Below, one piece after another: positions 43,598 through 53,513 of a stretch of 64,000 bases of DNA. This DNA is from Bacteriovorax sp. MedPE-SWde (GTDB lineage Bacteria; Bdellovibrionota; Bacteriovoracia; Bacteriovoracales; Bacteriovoracaceae): positions 186,001 to 250,000 of the forward strand of contig MPCU01000002.1 in assembly GCA_001874305.1 (NCBI GenBank), given 5' to 3'. Below the pieces are notes generated by a model. The model was not told the DNA's origin. It saw only the letters and a list, made by a program, of their open reading frames with translations, and did not search any database. A program made the position numbers and the translations under genes. Each line of letters opens with the position of its first letter. The stretch's first letter is position 1.

Positions 43598-44497
43598 TTA
43601 GTAGTGGCGCAATTGTATCACGGTTGAACTCATAAGCAAAAGAGCTGCACCTGATATTTGCAGCATAGAGAGGTCTTTTCCGAGGAAAACCCAGTTAACA
43701 ATGACTGCTAAAAATGGGAAGAACATTTCTGCCAACGTGCACAAATGAGCAGGTATCTCTTTTAAGCCTCTATAATAGAGATACATTCCTAAAGCTCCAC
43801 TCATTCCTGCGAGTATAACTATCTTTGCCCAAAAGCTTCCATCAAGTGGGACTGAAATATTAAAGCTCAATAAAAAAGGCAGAAGACAAATAAGTCCCAT
43901 TAAGAACCTACCTCCCATTATTTCTTTTTCATCATAGCCCTTCTTCCCAAGAAGTTTTCCAAATACCGTTGCGGCACCCCAACTAACTACTGCGACAAGA
44001 GCTAGTCCATAACCTGTAAAAGCTTGCGAGCTCAGGTCTAATTTCCCATCCATTATAAGTTTTATGGCCGGAGCGAGATCTTGATAAGAGATCATGACTC
44101 CACCAATAAGAGCAAGTACCGCCCAACCAAAAAACGCCGGCTTCATTCTCTCTTTTAAAACTATATAGGCCAAAACAATCGCCACAATAGGCTGTAGTTT
44201 TTGTAAAAGAATTACAAGTGATGGATTAACAATGAAGAATGCTTTTGTAAAAGCAAGGGTTCCAATAGCTGATCCAAGGCCACCAATGATAAAGAAGTAC
44301 AAAACGTGAGAGACTTTGGCCTGAGAAAACTTTTTAAAAGACTTCCAAAGTACTGGCACAAATAAAAGACACAAGAGTAAGTGCTCAGCAAATACTATTA
44401 GCTCAGCGCTCTTTCCACTAAAAAGAAGAGGATACCTAATAAGCGTATCAAGCGCCCACATTAAGCATGCAAGAATGACAAAGATAATTCCTTTCAT
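43598..44497 (-). CDS. EamA/DMT-family transporter
   Basis: 299 residues, two five-helix EamA repeats (about 1-140 and 160-295), ten membrane helices in all. Substrates of the family are diverse (amino acids, sugars, metabolites). It overlaps the trmFO stop by one base (TAATG), so the two are translationally coupled. No feature indicates a specific substrate. Confidence 0.88.
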   Translation of the reverse strand: MKGIIFVILACLMWALDTLIRYPLLFSGKSAELIVFAEHLLLCLLFVPVLWKSFKKFSQAKVSHVLYFFIIGGLGSAIGTLAFTKAFFIVNPSLVILLQKLQPIVAIVLAYIVLKERMKPAFFGWAVLALIGGVMISYQDLAPAIKLIMDGKLDLSSQAFTGYGLALVAVVSWGAATVFGKLLGKKGYDEKEIMGGRFLMGLICLLPFLLSFNISVPLDGSFWAKIVILAGMSGALGMYLYYRGLKEIPAHLCTLAEMFFPFLAVIVNWVFLGKDLSMLQISGAALLLMSSTVIQLRHY

Positions 44498-45855
44498 TAC
44501 TTAAAGTATTCCTCTGAAAAGCTTTCAAAACTTGCCTTTGCTCTTTGAGCGGCAAGAGTCTTTTTAACTTTCTTTCTATTTCTTCTATCTCTTCTTTGCT
44601 CTTTTGTAAGAGGCACAGGAGGAAGAAGTCCAAAATTGATATTTGATGGCCTAGGCTTAGGAGCTGTCATGACATAATTTACTAAACAACCAATCCCTGT
44701 CTCCACAGGCCACTCTAGAACTTCTTCACCTTGAAGTTTCTTATATAATTGTGCTGCGACATATAGTCCCATTGCAGCACTTTCCGTATACCCTTCTACA
44801 CCTGTAATTTGTCCAGCGAAGTAGATATTATCAAACTTCTTAGAAGAGAAATCAAAGTTTAGAAGCGTTCTTGAATTTAGAAATGAGTTTCTATGAACAG
44901 AACCTAAGTGAAGAAAAGATGCGTCTTCAAATCCTGGAATCATTTTAAAAACTCTAATTTGTTCACCGTAAGTTAAGCGTGTTTGAAAACCAACGAGATT
45001 AAAAGCGCTTCCAAGGAAGTTTTCTTTTCTTAATTGCACACAGGCATGAGGAAGAGTTCCATCAGGAAGCTCAAGGCCTATTGGCTTCATACATGAGAAT
45101 CGGGCCGTTTCCGGTCCCCTCTCGGCCATGATATCTACAGGAAGACAGCTTTCGAAGAATTTATAATCTTCAAAGTTTTGAGCTGGAACTTTCTTAGCGT
45201 CCACTAGTTCTTTAATGAAGGCATTATATTGCTCTTCATTCATAGGAGCGTTGAGATAATCGGCCTCAACGCCTTCCTCTTCACTAGGAACTTTATGGCG
45301 GTCTTTATAATATAGTTTTGTGTAGTCTAGTGTATCAGCATCAACAACTGGTGCAATTGCATCATAGAAATAGAAATCATCATTTGAGATTTCTTCTAAT
45401 ATCCAATTGGAAAGCCCTTCAGATGTTAGCGGTCCAGATGCCACAATACATGCCGAGGCTTCATACTTCTTTATCAACTCATTTGGGTTAACTGCATGGT
45501 CTTCAACGATAGTAATATTTTCGTGTGAGCTTAATCTCTTTGTTACCTCAGCAGAGAAGTCTTCTCTATTAACTGCAAGGGCATCACCAGCTGGAACAGA
45601 ATGTTGTCTACCTGCGTCTAAAATGAGAGACCCAAGCTTATCCATCTCAACTTTTAAAAGTCCGTGTCCAGAGTCTTCCCTTGTGGATTTAAGAGAGTTC
45701 GTACAAACTAGCTCTGCATAATCAGTAATTTTCTGTGCAGGATTGAGTTTAACTTTCTTTCCTTCAATAAGAATGACCTGAATATTACGGTTGGCCAAAT
45801 AATTTGCTGCTTCACTACCAGCAAGACCAGCTCCAATGACGATAACTTTTGTCAT
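44497..45855 (-). CDS. trmFO: Folate/FAD-dependent tRNA (m5U54) methyltransferase
   Basis: 452 residues, standard TrmFO length. FAD-binding VIGAGLAGSEAANYLA at the N-terminus, the TrmFO-specific CTNSLKSTREDSGHGLLKVEMD (about 52-73), CLPVDIMAERGPETARFSCM (about 247-266) holding the cysteines involved in catalysis, and a C-terminal basic tail. It methylates U54 in tRNA using methylenetetrahydrofolate. The extra tail after GLLPPVPLTKEQRRDRRNRK is Lys/Arg-rich. Confidence 0.96.
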   Translation of the reverse strand: MTKVIVIGAGLAGSEAANYLANRNIQVILIEGKKVKLNPAQKITDYAELVCTNSLKSTREDSGHGLLKVEMDKLGSLILDAGRQHSVPAGDALAVNREDFSAEVTKRLSSHENITIVEDHAVNPNELIKKYEASACIVASGPLTSEGLSNWILEEISNDDFYFYDAIAPVVDADTLDYTKLYYKDRHKVPSEEEGVEADYLNAPMNEEQYNAFIKELVDAKKVPAQNFEDYKFFESCLPVDIMAERGPETARFSCMKPIGLELPDGTLPHACVQLRKENFLGSAFNLVGFQTRLTYGEQIRVFKMIPGFEDASFLHLGSVHRNSFLNSRTLLNFDFSSKKFDNIYFAGQITGVEGYTESAAMGLYVAAQLYKKLQGEEVLEWPVETGIGCLVNYVMTAPKPRPSNINFGLLPPVPLTKEQRRDRRNRKKVKKTLAAQRAKASFESFSEEYFK

Positions 45856-45925
45856 ATTTACCCTTTTTTAGTATTAGACTAGAATTAATTATATTGTAAT
45901 ATTATCTACCCTCTAGGGGACGTTC

Positions 45926-47659
45926 ATGCAAATATACATACACCAAACACACCACACTATCGCCGACTTTGATGAAATATTTTCATATTTAGAGAAGCTC
46001 TCCAAGTCCAGTGACTTTGAAGGCAATATTCATATATTTCCAGAGCTATTTCTAACTGGATATCCTTTACAGGATCTTTGCCTACAGCGAGATTTCATCA
46101 ATAAATATCATATTCTATTCACAAGAATTAAAGACTGGTGGAAAGACCTCAATATTAGCTCAGACACTGCACTGTTAATTGGTGGACTAGATTATGAATT
46201 TGAAAATGATCTTCCTAAATCAATAGAGAATGTAGTCTTTGAACTCTCCAATAAGGAGAATCTCAAAAAGGTTTATACGAAGCAGCTTCTCCCTAATTAC
46301 GATATTTTTGATGAAATGAAGTACTTTAAGCCAGGTAGCGAATCTAAAATTTGGGAGTTTGCAGGTAAGAAGTTTGGGCTACTCATCTGTGAAGACATGT
46401 GGCACTCTGCACAATACCCAGTGGACCCGGTAAAAGAGCTACAAGAGCTAGCAAATGGCCAAGAACTGAATGGAATATTCAACTTTTCTGCGAGTCCATA
46501 TAACTTAGGTAAAGAGCAAACTCGCCTGAATCGAATAGCAGAGATCTCAAAATGTCTTAATCTTCCGTTCTACTATGTAAATAGAGTTGGAAGTGAAGAT
46601 GAAATAGTCTTTGATGGTGGTAGTTTAGTTCACTCTCAAGGAGAAATTAAGCAAAAGGCACTAAGTTTTACACAAGATATCATTTCTTCACCCGTAGAAG
46701 AAGCGTCTACTGTTTCAAATTGTGAAATACCAATTATAGAAGCTCACTCTTGGGAGTCACTCTTTGCTCCAAGACTAGAAACTCGCAAAGAAGGTACCAG
46801 ACTAAAGGAACTAACAGACAAGGACTGTGAAGAGATCCTTCATGCCCTCAATATTGGTATCCAAGATTATACAAGAAAATGTGGAATGAATAACTTCCTT
46901 GTCGCACTTTCCGGAGGAATGGACTCAGCTCTAGTCATTGCACTACTTAGACTCTTTCTAAAGGAAGGCCAAACGATAGAAGCAGTTTACATGCCTGGAC
47001 AATTTTCAGCGACTCTCAGTTGGGAGATTAGCATGAAGATATGTAAAACTCTCGGGATTAAACTAACAACGCTTCCAATTAAGTTCTTACATAGCTCTGT
47101 AAAAAATGAGTTTAATCAAAATTTTGAAGCTATGGAAGGTCTCGCGGACGAAAATATCCAAAGTCGACTAAGAGGTGCCTTGATTTATGCTCGAAGTAAC
47201 CAATCGGGAGCAATGGTTTTAAATACATCTAATAAGTCTGAATTAAGTGTTGGATATTCAACTCTCTACGGGGATTCTGTTGGCGCGATTAGTGTTCTAG
47301 GAGATCTCTACAAGAGTGAAGTCTATACATTAGCGAGATATATTAACAAAAAGTATAATGACATAATTCCTGAAGAGGTTATCACAAGACCGGCCAGTGC
47401 AGAACTTCGAGAAAACCAAGAAGATCAGCACTCACTTCCTCCTTATGAAATTCTCGATACAATATTAGAAGGACACCTTTCATATAGATATAGTAAAGAA
47501 GATCTTATAGAGATGAAACTTCCACAAGAAGATGTAGCGAAAACACTAAGACTGTGCAATATATCTGAATACAAAAGGAAGCAGTTCTGCCCTATTATCA
47601 AATTAAAGGCAAAAAGCTTTGGTTTTGGGCGTAGAATGCCGATATGTAAAAAGAATTAG
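45926..47659 (+). CDS. nadE: Glutamine-dependent NAD+ synthetase
   Basis: 577 residues. The N-terminal amidase (nitrilase fold) has the Glu/Lys/Cys triad in FPELFLTGYP, KQLLPNYDIFDE and LLICEDMWHS. The C-terminal synthetase has the PP-loop SGGMDSAL (about 330-337), STLYGDSVGAISVLGDLYK and RPASAELRENQEDQ. It converts nicotinate adenine dinucleotide to NAD with glutamine as nitrogen source. It is a single gene, divergent from trmFO by 70 bases. Confidence 0.96.
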   Translation: MQIYIHQTHHTIADFDEIFSYLEKLSKSSDFEGNIHIFPELFLTGYPLQDLCLQRDFINKYHILFTRIKDWWKDLNISSDTALLIGGLDYEFENDLPKSIENVVFELSNKENLKKVYTKQLLPNYDIFDEMKYFKPGSESKIWEFAGKKFGLLICEDMWHSAQYPVDPVKELQELANGQELNGIFNFSASPYNLGKEQTRLNRIAEISKCLNLPFYYVNRVGSEDEIVFDGGSLVHSQGEIKQKALSFTQDIISSPVEEASTVSNCEIPIIEAHSWESLFAPRLETRKEGTRLKELTDKDCEEILHALNIGIQDYTRKCGMNNFLVALSGGMDSALVIALLRLFLKEGQTIEAVYMPGQFSATLSWEISMKICKTLGIKLTTLPIKFLHSSVKNEFNQNFEAMEGLADENIQSRLRGALIYARSNQSGAMVLNTSNKSELSVGYSTLYGDSVGAISVLGDLYKSEVYTLARYINKKYNDIIPEEVITRPASAELRENQEDQHSLPPYEILDTILEGHLSYRYSKEDLIEMKLPQEDVAKTLRLCNISEYKRKQFCPIIKLKAKSFGFGRRMPICKKN

Positions 47660-47695
47660 AAGATAAGAATTAATCTATAAATCTGAGGAGAGACC

Positions 47696-48340
47696 ATGAA
47701 CAAGAATGTTGAAAAACTATTGAAGTCATTTAAAGAGGTAAAAGAACAAGTTGAGTCTGTTGTTCAAACAAATTCACTTAAAGATGTTCAAAAAACTGTT
47801 AAGCATATTGTTAAAAATGCTGAAAAAGAAGTTAAGACTGTTCTCGATAAAGACCTTAAAAAAGTTGTTGGGAAAATCCAAAAAGAAAAAGATGCAGTTG
47901 AAAAGCTAATCGATAAAACTATTCAAGACGAAGTTAAAAAAGCTAAGAAGTTTTTAGATGAGCAGGTAAAAGAGCTTAATAAACTACAAAAAAATCTTGA
48001 AAAGCATGTAAAAGAAGAAATTAAGAAAGCTAAGAAAGTTGCTAAAGTTACAGCTTCAAGAACTAAAGATGCTGCAAAAGCTAAAACAACAACTTCTTCT
48101 ACTAAGAAAAAGGCCGCAACTTCTTCTGCTAAGAAGAAAGCACCTGCGAAGAAGAAAGTAGCAAAGAAAACTGCTAAGAAGAAGGCAACGAAGAAAGTAG
48201 CAACAAAGAAGAAAGCTACGGCCAAGAAAACGACGAAGAAGGCCACAACAGCCAAGAAGACAACTAAGAAAGCAGCACCAAAGAAGAAGGTTGCGTCAAC
48301 TAAGACAGCAGCAAAGAAAGCACCAGCAAAGAAGAAGTAA
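47696..48340 (+). CDS. Histone H1-like Lys/Ala-rich protein with coiled-coil N-terminus
   Basis: 214 residues. Residues 1-115 are a heptad-rich helical region (KEVKEQVESVV, KLIDKTIQDEVKKAKKFLDE). Residues 118-214 are almost only Lys, Ala and Thr in AAKK/TTKK-type repeats like the H1 tail of AlgP/Hc1 proteins, which bind DNA. This order also resembles PHA phasins such as PhaF (phasin plus histone-like tail), so nucleoid compaction or granule segregation are both possible. GAGGAG precedes the ATG, and a terminator follows. Confidence 0.78.
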   Translation: MNKNVEKLLKSFKEVKEQVESVVQTNSLKDVQKTVKHIVKNAEKEVKTVLDKDLKKVVGKIQKEKDAVEKLIDKTIQDEVKKAKKFLDEQVKELNKLQKNLEKHVKEEIKKAKKVAKVTASRTKDAAKAKTTTSSTKKKAATSSAKKKAPAKKKVAKKTAKKKATKKVATKKKATAKKTTKKATTAKKTTKKAAPKKKVASTKTAAKKAPAKKK

Positions 48341-48354
48341 TATACTCAAGTTCA

Positions 48355-48384
48355 AAGGGCGAAGCTCTCTTCGCCCTTCTTTAT
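48355..48384 (+). terminator. Terminator of the H1-like gene
   Basis: A 10-bp stem AAGGGCGAAG / CTTCGCCCTT (48355-48364 with 48369-48378) with a four-base loop, then CTTTATC. It lies 15 bases after the stop. Confidence 0.85.
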
Positions 48385-48556
48385 CATCTTTTTAATTAAT
48401 AATTTCAAATAGTTAAATTAAGTATTGCTCGAGATTTAGCACCGTGTTACCATTGTATGAAGTTAATTTTTACTTAATTTTCCTTAAACTATACAAAATA
48501 TTGTTTAGTTAGGTTATTATTATCTAGAAACAAATAATTAAAAAGAACGTGATATT

Positions 48557-48937
48557 ATGAAAAAAATTCTAATTGTAGACGATGAAAAGTCTGTTCAATT
48601 TCTATATGAAAAAGTCTTTAAAAAAGAAGTCAAAGACGGTGAATTTGAGTTAATTTTCTCAATTTCTGGTGAAGACGCTTTAGAAAAGATCAAAAATGAA
48701 GATGAAAACGCTTTTCAGCTAATTATATCTGATATCAATATGCCAGGACTGTCAGGATTTGAACTTCTTAAAGAAGTAAAAGGAATAAGACCAGAGCTCT
48801 CGGTATTTATGTCATCGGCATATACAGATACAGAAAGACAGTCTCTAGCTAAAGAGCTAGGTGCAGATGATTATATTACAAAGCCAGTTGACTTTGTTGC
48901 TCTTAAAGAAAAAATGCTAAGCGTAATAGCTGCTTAG
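48557..48937 (+). CDS. Single-domain response regulator (CheY-like)
   Basis: 126 residues, one receiver domain: D8-D9, phosphoacceptor Asp59 (IISDINMPGLSG), conserved Ser/Thr in VFMSSAYT and Lys109 in ITKPVD. There is no output domain, so it relays phosphate or acts by protein contact. It lies convergent to the Hpt-receiver gene with 16 bases between stops, at the edge of the phosphorelay block. The upstream 216-base intergenic region shows no clear promoter. Confidence 0.93.
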   Translation: MKKILIVDDEKSVQFLYEKVFKKEVKDGEFELIFSISGEDALEKIKNEDENAFQLIISDINMPGLSGFELLKEVKGIRPELSVFMSSAYTDTERQSLAKELGADDYITKPVDFVALKEKMLSVIAA

Positions 48938-48953
48938 CATTTCCAAACTTTAA

Positions 48954-50126
48954 TTACCCCATATTAAATGATCTTTTATTTTGCTTGAATAGACCAATTA
49001 CATCCTTGGCCATTGCTTTTGGTGTAAAAGGCTTTGAAAGTGCTCCAATTATAAACGGAACTTCTGAAAGTAAGTCTGACTTAAGTTTACCTTTGAGACT
49101 AGTGAGAACGATGACTGGAACATCAAAATGAGAGTCCATCTCCTTAATCTTCTTTATGACCTCTACACCACTTTCTTGCTCAAGAATTAAATCAAGAAGT
49201 ACAAGGTCAGGCTTTACAGCCCTATACTTCTCTATAAATTCCTTTCCTGTTGAAGCGGCCTTATATTCAATATTATGCGAAGAAAATGAAATCTTCAGTA
49301 GATCATGAATATTTGTATCATCATCTAAACTTAAAATTTTAATCTTCTTCTCACTTTCGTTCTCAGGTAACTCCGTTAGAAACTTAGTAATACTATTTTC
49401 TATTTCTTTTAAAATATTTTCATTCTTTGAAATGAAGTAATCAGGCATTGATAAAGAAGGAAGTAAATCAAAGTAACTTACACTAAGCATGATAGTACTG
49501 ATTTCCTTGTTAACACCATTTGATACTCTCGTTGCAGCAATAAGAGATGGACCATCAAGCTTTCCAACATGTAAGTCTGTAATTAGAAGATCAAATTTTT
49601 CATTTAGAAGCCTGTTAAAAGCTTCTACTCCCGTTGAGACAATCGAGAAGCTAATTTCTTTCTTATCAAATATAGATTTAAAATGCCCTATTAACTTTTC
49701 ATCATTCTCAACAACTAAGACTCTCTTCTTTTGATCTTTAGTTCTTACAAGACTATCAAGTTCTATGAAGTGACCTTCATCTGATTCTTGATAGTTTTGA
49801 ATAAAGTTTGTTAGTAAATTAAAAATTTTATTAGTTAATCCAACATCAATATAGTCGTCATCACTTAGGTCATAAATATAAGATGTATGGTCAAGAATAT
49901 TTCTACAGGCACTGACTATGAAGTCTACACCATACGATCCAGCAACAGATTTAATATTATGTAATTCTCTTACAAGATTGGAAAGGATCTCTATCTTGGC
50001 CTCTGATTTTTTAAGTCCATGTACTTGACTCAGAGATTTTGAAAGTTCTCCAATTAGCTCTGGAAGCTTAGCTATAAAGTCTGATTTGGCCTTCGCAATT
50101 TCTTGATTTATATTTTCTTCAGTCAT
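48954..50126 (-). CDS. Hpt - receiver - receiver phosphorelay protein
   Basis: 390 residues. N-terminal Hpt domain (1-115) with phosphoacceptor His56 in LVRELHNIKSVAGSYG, then two receivers. Receiver 1 (about 133-250) has a likely Asp in LLITDLHVGKLDG but lacks the usual Lys-Pro. Receiver 2 (about 262-380) has DDDTN, LVLLDLILEQESG and LSKPF and looks complete. Hpt with two receivers in one chain allows several phosphate steps. It is last in the three-gene operon kinase-receiver-this protein. Confidence 0.85.
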   Translation of the reverse strand: MTEENINQEIAKAKSDFIAKLPELIGELSKSLSQVHGLKKSEAKIEILSNLVRELHNIKSVAGSYGVDFIVSACRNILDHTSYIYDLSDDDYIDVGLTNKIFNLLTNFIQNYQESDEGHFIELDSLVRTKDQKKRVLVVENDEKLIGHFKSIFDKKEISFSIVSTGVEAFNRLLNEKFDLLITDLHVGKLDGPSLIAATRVSNGVNKEISTIMLSVSYFDLLPSLSMPDYFISKNENILKEIENSITKFLTELPENESEKKIKILSLDDDTNIHDLLKISFSSHNIEYKAASTGKEFIEKYRAVKPDLVLLDLILEQESGVEVIKKIKEMDSHFDVPVIVLTSLKGKLKSDLLSEVPFIIGALSKPFTPKAMAKDVIGLFKQNKRSFNMG

Positions 50127-50129
50127 AAG

Positions 50130-50483
50130 TTATTCCGCCTCAATAATTCTGATCAGGTCTTTTTTAAGAATTGGTTTCTTTAAGTAATTTTTAAAATCGC
50201 TTTCTTCGATTTTTGAGATCGTATCTTGATCACTAAATCCAGTTAGAGCAAATACATTAGTGTGAATATTATTATCTCGTAACGTCTTTAAAACATCAAA
50301 GCCTGAAAGCTCAGGCATTTGTATATCAAGAAAAATCATATCAAACTTGTTATTTAGAGCTGTCTCTATACCTTTATGAGGAGTATTACAAAGCTCCACT
50401 TCAAGATTATCATTTTTCTTAAAATATATTTTATATAAGTTTAAGTTATCGTCACTGTCATCAATGAAGAGAATTCTTTTCAC
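50130..50483 (-). CDS. Single-domain response regulator
   Basis: 117 residues, one receiver with D8-D9, the phosphoacceptor Asp in MIFLDIQMPELSG (about 53) and the Lys in LKKPILKK. The start is GTG at 50483, overlapping the kinase stop by four bases (GTGA). It has no output domain. It is probably an intermediate carrier or a competing sink in the relay. Confidence 0.9.
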   Translation of the reverse strand: MKRILFIDDSDDNLNLYKIYFKKNDNLEVELCNTPHKGIETALNNKFDMIFLDIQMPELSGFDVLKTLRDNNIHTNVFALTGFSDQDTISKIEESDFKNYLKKPILKKDLIRIIEAE

Positions 50484-51958
50484 GCTTTCACCATATTAAA
50501 TGAGAACTTAACAGTTGTTCCCTTTCCTTCTCTGCTTGTTAATTCAATTTCACCAGAGTGCTTATCTACAATCTCTTTAACAATACTCATTCCAAGGCCA
50601 ACACTCTTTTCACCTTCGAGTCCTTCTCTACCAGCGCCAGATAATTGATCAAAGATATGTTCTTTAAATTTATCAGGAATTCCAATTCCTGTATCTGAAA
50701 TGGACAGTGTTACCTTTCCATCCTTTGATTCCATTAGTCCTCTAATTTGCCCACTCTCTCCAGTGAACTTATAAGAGTTTGTAATAATATTGTTAAATGC
50801 CCTTGTTAGCATTCCTCTATTTCCCATAATAAAAACATCTTCAGGTCCGTAACACTTAAAGGACATTGCAATATGCTTAGTATTGAATGAGCTAATTTTT
50901 CGGATACAATTCTTTAGTATCTCACCTATATTAACTTTTTCTAGTTCAACGTCATTTTTCTTAAGCTGTAATTCACCAAAGTCTAGTAGCTCATTAACCA
51001 TAGAGAGAAGGTCTGTTGCTGAATTATCAATAACTGAAACCTGCTCCTTTATCTCTTTAACATCATCTTCTTCAGTAAGGATATTATTTGAAAGTCCTAA
51101 GATTGTATTTAGCGGTGTTCTTAAATCATGAGAACAGACAGCTATAAACTGATCCTTTAATCTATTAAGCTTTTCTAGCTCATCAACCTGTGCCTTTAAG
51201 ATATCTGATTTAATTCTTATTTCTAAAAGCTGGTTTACTTTAACAAAGAGCTCTTCTTTAATAAGGGGCTTTGCAATATAGTCATTACCACCAACTTTAT
51301 AAAACTCCAGAATTTCAACTTTATCTTGAACAGAACTTATAAATATAATAGGAACATTCTTTAATCCAATTTCATTTCTTATCTTCTTAACGAAAGCTAT
51401 ACCAGTGAGATTCGGCATAATATGATCTGTTAGAATTAAATCAACTTGCGGATTCTCTTTAATATATTCAAACGCAGAAATCCCATCTAGGAAGTGATGA
51501 ACCTTTGCGCCTTTGGATTTAATTACATGTGAAATAAATTTTGCGGAAATTTTATCATCTTCAACTAATATCGTATTTAGTCCCTGCCAAAGAAGATCTG
51601 GCCTTAGGAAAGAATTAATCTTTAAGTGAATTGATTTGATATCAAACTTATCAACAAATTCATCTGCGCCAGAATTAAAAGCATTTAATCTTTCTTCAAA
51701 GTCATCTGAATCACTAACAAAGAGAAGTGGAATATTCTTCTTTCCTCGCTTCTTTTCCCAATCTAAAATACTTTTCATTACATCAATATCATTGGATTTT
51801 GAAAACTCATTATCAATTACAATTAGAGATGATTTTTCTAACAAAGGTATTAACTCATCATCTAAATTGGTCGAAATTAATTCATAATCCCCCTGAAGAA
51901 GTTCACCTTCCAAGGAATTGAAAAAACTTGAATTTTCGCCAATATATAGAACCTTCAT
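50480..51958 (-). CDS. Soluble receiver-receiver-histidine kinase
   Basis: 492 residues from the ATG at 51958, preceded by an AGGCGG ribosome binding site; an upstream frame to 52012 was not used. Receiver 1 (about 1-115) is degenerate (LIVIDNEF replaces the DxxMP loop). Receiver 2 (about 128-245) is complete (LVEDD, LTDHIMPNLTG, AKPL). HisKA has VCSHDLRTPLNTI, then HATPase with NNIITNSYKF and DTGIGIPD. No membrane segment is seen, so the input is either cytoplasmic or by phosphate from another kinase. It begins the operon. Confidence 0.9.
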   Translation of the reverse strand: MKVLYIGENSSFFNSLEGELLQGDYELISTNLDDELIPLLEKSSLIVIDNEFSKSNDIDVMKSILDWEKKRGKKNIPLLFVSDSDDFEERLNAFNSGADEFVDKFDIKSIHLKINSFLRPDLLWQGLNTILVEDDKISAKFISHVIKSKGAKVHHFLDGISAFEYIKENPQVDLILTDHIMPNLTGIAFVKKIRNEIGLKNVPIIFISSVQDKVEILEFYKVGGNDYIAKPLIKEELFVKVNQLLEIRIKSDILKAQVDELEKLNRLKDQFIAVCSHDLRTPLNTILGLSNNILTEEDDVKEIKEQVSVIDNSATDLLSMVNELLDFGELQLKKNDVELEKVNIGEILKNCIRKISSFNTKHIAMSFKCYGPEDVFIMGNRGMLTRAFNNIITNSYKFTGESGQIRGLMESKDGKVTLSISDTGIGIPDKFKEHIFDQLSGAGREGLEGEKSVGLGMSIVKEIVDKHSGEIELTSREGKGTTVKFSFNMVKA

Positions 51959-52035
51959 AATACCGCCTGCAATAAGGCTTATTTTATCACTTTTCGGCCT
52001 GAATTGATTCATAAGGCAAAAAATTAGCGTAAATT

Positions 52036-52062
52036 TAAGGTCTTAGCTAAACCTGTCGATAA
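52036..52062 (+). promoter_or_regulatory. FliA (sigma-28)-like promoter before the receiver-HD gene
   Basis: TAAGGTCT (52036-52043) and GTCGATAA (52055-52062), 11 bases apart, resemble the flagellar consensus TAAAGTTT-N11-GCCGATAA (six and seven of eight matches). It ends 21 bases before the ATG. A similar pair precedes the Hpt gene at 61804. Confidence 0.4.
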
Positions 52063-52083
52063 GTTTTCTTGAAGAGGGCAAAA

Positions 52084-53427
52084 ATGAAGATCTTACTTGT
52101 TGATGATGACACAACAATCCTAGAATTGTTGGCAATAATTCTTGAGAACACATTTTCTCCAGAATTAGTCGAGCGTTGTACTCGGCCAGATCATGCTATT
52201 GAAGCTATTAAAAAGCAAGATTTTGACCTGATTATCTGTGACTATGAGATGCCACCACATGGCCGTGGAGACGAAGTATTTAACTTTGTTATAGACGGAG
52301 ATGTTAAATCAAAATTTGTTCTCTTTAGTAGTGAAGATAAAAAGAACCTGACAATACTAAAAGACGAAAATTTCGTAGCACCTCAGTTCTTCTATCTTTC
52401 AAAGCCATCTAGACCAAAGGACTTTAAAGAGTTTATACGAGAAGTATTAGATGATGCTCCTACAATTACAAGTACATCTGCCTTTAACCCTATTCGTATA
52501 CATAACTTCCTAAGATTCTCAGGAACACAATGTCCTATCTATATAAAGCTATCAACTAATAAATATGTCAAAATTATAAACGCGGGTGCAGAATATGACC
52601 TTGAGTTTATCGATAAATATATAAGCAAAGGCATCAAGCAACTCTATATTGAGAGAAATGATTATGATGATTTCCTTGTGAGGTTTGGGAAAACAAGTTT
52701 CTTAACTTCAAAGGAGACGTCTTCCCAGGATTTTCTAAAAGAGGCACAGAAGTCCCATAGGTATCTCTCAACACTAATGAGTGAAATAGGTATTTCTGAG
52801 TATGTTCTTGATATAGCAAATCAAATCAGCACTGAAGTAATTGAAAAGGCCACTGAAGAAAAGTCCCTAAAGAAATTATTAGCAAAGCTTATTGCTTCAA
52901 AAGACTATGCCTATGATCATACTTATCTCATAACATGTATTTGTTCTCACTTATGTAAAGAGCTAGGTCTAAGTAATAGTGTTCTCGAAAGACTTTCATT
53001 TGCGTCTCTAGTTCATGATATTGGAATTACAGATTCTCACTCGTGTTACATACACGATATAGAACCTAAGAATATCTCAAATCAAGACAAAGAAAAGCTC
53101 GATATGATTCAAGACCATCACTTTATCCTCGAAGAGTATAAGAATCTTCCAGATATAACAGACGATTTAACAAATATAATGAATCACCATCACCTCTTTG
53201 AAGAGAGCTACCCTTTCAATCAAAAACTTCAACTCGAAAGGGTTAATAACGTTGTGGCGATATTTCTCGTGGCACACTGTTTTGCTAATCAGCTTTATAC
53301 TTATGAATTTGACTCTTCAAAACTCAGAGATGCTCTGACAGTTGTAAAGCACAACTTCTCTACACCCAACTTTGCAAAAATATTAAGGGCGCTTGAGATC
53401 GTATATATTAAGAATCAGCCTAAGTAA
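52084..53427 (+). CDS. Receiver - unknown - degenerate HD-GYP response regulator
   Basis: 447 residues from the ATG at 52084, with AGAGGG five bases before it; a TTG five codons upstream is less likely. Receiver 1 (about 1-120) has DDDTT and IICDYEMPPHG. The middle (about 145-200) has IYIKLSTNKYVKIINAGAEYD followed by LYIERNDYDDF. The HD domain has VHDIGI, EDHHF-like DHHFILEE and NHHHLFEESYPF; Tyr-Pro remains but the family Gly is lost. Domain order equals that of the 5360-6721 protein. It heads a run of relay genes. Confidence 0.78.
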   Translation: MKILLVDDDTTILELLAIILENTFSPELVERCTRPDHAIEAIKKQDFDLIICDYEMPPHGRGDEVFNFVIDGDVKSKFVLFSSEDKKNLTILKDENFVAPQFFYLSKPSRPKDFKEFIREVLDDAPTITSTSAFNPIRIHNFLRFSGTQCPIYIKLSTNKYVKIINAGAEYDLEFIDKYISKGIKQLYIERNDYDDFLVRFGKTSFLTSKETSSQDFLKEAQKSHRYLSTLMSEIGISEYVLDIANQISTEVIEKATEEKSLKKLLAKLIASKDYAYDHTYLITCICSHLCKELGLSNSVLERLSFASLVHDIGITDSHSCYIHDIEPKNISNQDKEKLDMIQDHHFILEEYKNLPDITDDLTNIMNHHHLFEESYPFNQKLQLERVNNVVAIFLVAHCFANQLYTYEFDSSKLRDALTVVKHNFSTPNFAKILRALEIVYIKNQPK

Positions 53428-53513
53428 CCGATATCTCGAACTAATTAGTTCATGAACTTGTTTGGAATGGGTTATAATAAATAAGATTTAAATTTGAATA
53501 CTGGAGTAAAACT

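Noticed and set aside
47923-48255. Long minus-strand frame opposite the H1-like gene
   Set aside because: It is the complement of Lys/Ala repeats (Phe/Ala-rich), with no start signal. The plus-strand gene has a strong ribosome binding site and terminator.
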